A DNA stretch of 64,000 nt, taken from assembly GCA_902806595.1 (NCBI GenBank), contig CADCXC010000037.1:2046001-2110000 (forward strand), given 5' to 3'. This document shows, piece after piece, positions 61,110-64,000 of this stretch (its first letter is position 1; each line of letters starts with the position of its first letter). This DNA comes from Pyrenopolyporus hunteri. Taxonomy: Eukaryota; Ascomycota; Sordariomycetes; Xylariales; Hypoxylaceae. Below the pieces are notes generated by a model, which was not told the DNA's origin, searched no databases, and saw only the letters and a list, made by a program, of their open reading frames with translations. The position numbers and the translations under genes are program-made.

Positions 61110-64000
61110 TTACTCACTAAGCACCGCCGCGCGTACGTCGGAGAAAAGGGGGGTGATGCGTGTCCAGAGTTGGAACTGCGAATAGCGTCCGTCAGCAAAG
61201 AGAATTTGGAATCACGACTACCTCTGTCGTCAAATGGAACGTACCTGATAGTACCCCTGAGATGCGAGCACCTCAAGACCCTGGATCGTGGCCCACCCTG
61301 CATCCTCAGCCAGCCCCATCAATGGCGTATGACGAGGCTTGTAAGCCATCTCTAGCAGAACCCGGAGCCCTTCGGCGTTCTTGGGTTGCCGGAATACCGA
61401 GGCGAGCAATTCCCATACCGACTTCTCCATCGGCTTGTCTGCGGGTACTGTGCTGACAACAACGCTCGGCGAGTGGCGGATATGACTAGCCTCGTTTACC
61501 TGCTCGATGTTGTAGTCGCTAGGGAATGACGAACGGAGAGAGTCCGCGGCGTTAGGGTTTCGTGCCACAACGTAGATAGGGCTGTAGCCAAGAGAATGCA
61601 GTGCGTATATGGCCGCTCTACTGGTACCACCGGAGCCTACCACCATGGCGCCGCTCGTTGCCTCCTTCGCTGGCGGTACTAGTCCGGCTGAGCGTAGGGA
61701 ATGGACCATGCCACGCCAGTCTGTGTTATCTCCAAGCAGGCGTGGTCCCGACCCGTCCTGTGAGGCTACAGGTATCACTGTGTTGACGGCACCGATGATC
61801 TTGGCCGACTCCGAGATGTCATCAAGGAGCTCCATGATATCAAGCTTTAGTGGGATTGTGACCGATGCGCCTCCAAAATCAGGTGACCGGATCAGTTCTC
61901 GCACGTCTGCTGCAGTGCTGGTTTCAAACAGCGAATATTGGTGAGGCAGTCCTGTTTGGCGGAACAGGGCGTTGTGTAAGGCTGGTGACCGCGATGCAGA
62001 GATGGGACTCCCGAAAAGGTAGAATTGCTTGGCCTCAAGCCCTCCAATTAAGGCGAGCCCGCTTCGGATTTCGGCTGCTGATAACTGGCCGGGTGCTGCC
62101 TTGAATGGAAGGTCAGGATGTGAGACAGGCGTTAGGAAGCCATTCAGCACTCTCGAGAGTTTGCCAATAGTGCCCATGTTAAGCGCTATGATGGGTTTCC
62201 CGTGCGCGGCAAACATCCTATCTTTGAACGTGGCAAGCGAGAAATTGTCATCCATTTTCTTCGCAACACCCACTAGCTTAATAATGTCGCCATACTGCAA
62301 CGCTCGATTGTACCACTTCTGCCAGCCACCATTCTTCCACGAGAGCTTGCCCTCCGGGTCGTGATGTGACGCGATGATTCGTGTAGAGGCACCTTTAGAC
62401 TGGATAATCGTGTCCAGAGTCTCATCCGAAAGTGTCATCTCGAGGTCAACATACTCTACACCCGTACGCGCCGCTACTCGATATAGTGGAAGCAACTCCT
62501 CTTCAGATGTGTAATTGAAACGGCCGCCCTGGGACGTGGATCGCACTGTGAATATGATGGGTATTTTCGCCGTAGAGCGCAGGAGCGAAATCTGTTTTCC
62601 TACCGATTCCGGTGAAGTATCCTCAAGCAAGTCAACCCGCAGTTCGACCGCGTCTGAGCCAATCGTAACACGTGGGATCACCTCGAGTGCCAACGATACG
62701 TTAGGTAAGGTGAGGGATACGAAGAAAGACGGGTGCTTCTTCTTGACGTCCTCGAAATGCGTACCCTTTCCGGTAATGGCTGATACAAATCGAGCGAAGT
62801 CGGTAGGGGGCTCTGCGAGACCACCAGGAGGGTCAAGGTAGGGGCTATGGTATTCGTAATTGCTGCATTCTTGGAATAGAGGTTTGCGTCGCTCGTATAC
62901 GCCACGTATCTCCTCGGTGTAGGCGGGACGTGTCTTATCCCTTGTAAGGTATTCTACCATCTGTTCAACATCGCGATTGACAAGGAGAACCACGCCACCA
63001 TTGCGATGGTAGGAAACGAGCAACTCTCGGGCTTCGGGCGTCTCAACGATACCGCCGCCACAAGAGAAGACGTGGCCCTGGCCTTGATTCTTCATGACAT
63101 CCTTTAGAAGCTCGAGCTCGTCACTCCTGAAACCCTCCCAACCCCGGCCGCTTTCCTGTATAATCTGGGGGATCGTCATGCCAGCCTGCCGCTCTAATTC
63201 CTCGTCAAGATCAATGAAGGGACGTCCCAGTATCCTGGCCATCCAACGGCCAGTCGTAGTCTTTCCTGCACCTCGCATACCAATGATGAAAATAGACGAT
63301 CCGACTTCTGATTGCTTCGCCTTTTTATGGGATGTAGGCACGACGTCTTCGCCTACTAGACCTACTCGGAATGATTGAGCTAGCACGTCCCACCACCCGG
63401 GCCATGTCTTGCCGGTGCATTCGCGTTCTAGGATAAGGACAGGAGCTGGCGCCGCTACGGATAGCACACTAAAACTCATCGCGACGCGGTGGTCATCGTA
63501 GCAGAAAATGCCTTCATTTGGCTTGGAAAGCTCGGTGAGCTTCTTGCCGGGCACGATAATGCCGTCTTCAAGTTCCCTGCATTGTACGCCGAACTTTGAG
63601 AGCTGCTCCCTCATCGCTGCAATACGATTGCACTCCTTAACACGTTGGTTAGCAATTCCAGTGATACGCGTCTCTCCTGACGCTACTGCTGCGAGAACGG
63701 AAGCCGTCAGGAAGGCATCAGTCATGGGCTCCATGTCAACGTCAATGCCTTTCAAATTGCCCGGGGTCGGCCCCGTAACAGTAGTCGACGTAGCGGTTTG
63801 CTCTACAGTACATCCCATTGGGCGTAGTACGTCGGTTGCGAAACGAGCATCACCTTGTAACGAATTTGCACCAATGTTCGGGATGGTACATGTAGTTCCC
63901 GTGATAGCAGCGACTGCAAGAGGGTATGTCGCCGAACTGGCGTCACTCTCTACGACATATTCCTCTGGGTTCTTGTACACCCCCTGGGGAATGTGGTAAG
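61110..64000 (-). CDS. ARO1: Pentafunctional AROM polypeptide, C-terminal two thirds (5' part outside window)
   Basis: AROM carries out steps two to six of the shikimate pathway (precursor of Phe, Tyr and Trp) in the cytosol. The window holds about 939 of the roughly 1580 residues typical of the family; the dehydroquinate synthase domain and most of the EPSP synthase N-terminal half lie beyond the edge. The frame is open to 64000 (YHIPQGVYKNPEEY). Order: EPSP synthase end (VKECNRIAAM, YDDHRVAM), shikimate kinase (P-loop GMRGAGKTT, LDEELE, CGGGIV), type I dehydroquinase (ASHHDPEG, DIIKLVGVAKK with the Schiff-base Lys) and shikimate dehydrogenase (SASRSPALHN, GAVNTV, GDNTDW, GSGGTSRA). A 69-bp intron (61244-61176; donor GTACGT, acceptor CGCAG) is inferred near the end: it replaces a non-family VRSI tail with FQLWTRITPLFSDVRAAVLS and a stop at 61112-61110. 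All visible active-site motifs are intact. Confidence 0.96.

Overview
The window is nuclear DNA of a filamentous ascomycete (Pezizomycotina, most likely Sordariomycetes; order not determined). The reasons are short introns of about 54-125 bp with GTAnGT-type donors and CTAAC/CTGAC-like branch sites, fungus-only architectures (pentafunctional AROM, a Pps1-type phosphatase), intron-bearing histone genes in a divergent H3/H4 pair, and fungal C2H2 regulators. No bacterial, viral or organellar segment was recognised.

I support eleven protein-coding genes, two of them cut by the window edges. From left to right: the 3' end of an Atg18-type PROPPIN (+, 1-257); a Pps1-type dual-specificity phosphatase (-, 1742-3984); a DDHD-domain phospholipase (+, 8638-11748); a three-finger C2H2 regulator (-, 23408-24727); the TFIIH helicase Rad3/XPD (+, 31001-33475) tail-to-tail with the U4/U6 snRNP protein Prp3 (-, 33750-35222); RPA190, the largest subunit of RNA polymerase I (+, 35905-41126), divergent from Prp3; a divergent histone H3 (-, 42642-43229) and H4 (+, 44959-45435) pair; an Rpn4-like C2H2 regulator (+, 54130-56319); and the 3' two thirds of the AROM gene ARO1 (-, 61110-64000). 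The 31-45.5 kb block is a compact housekeeping cluster for transcription, repair, splicing and chromatin.

The rest is unusually empty for an ascomycete: 11.7-23.4, 24.7-31.0, 45.4-54.1 and 56.3-61.1 kb hold no recognisable conserved gene. These spacers carry many short TAGG/CCTA runs, often as the palindrome ACCTAGGT, a 16-bp tandem array near 13.2 kb, microsatellites, homopolymer and purine tracts, an AT-rich island near 46.5-47.1 kb, and one clear non-autonomous DNA transposon (MITE-like, 425 bp, TIRs of about 113 bp, TA duplication) at 20.34-20.76 kb. No tRNA, rRNA, snRNA or CRISPR was seen.

The most unusual signals are a run of 186 consecutive codons in the 3' third of Prp3 that all end in G or C, the MITE-like element, the dispersed TAGG/CCTA palindromes, a 96-nt in-frame stretch of the Rpn4-like gene that reads equally well as an intron or as an acidic activation segment, and a degenerate second phosphatase signature in Pps1. 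I found no convincing wholly new multi-gene system. Gene models rest on reading frames, splice signals and family recognition by eye; no searches could be run.
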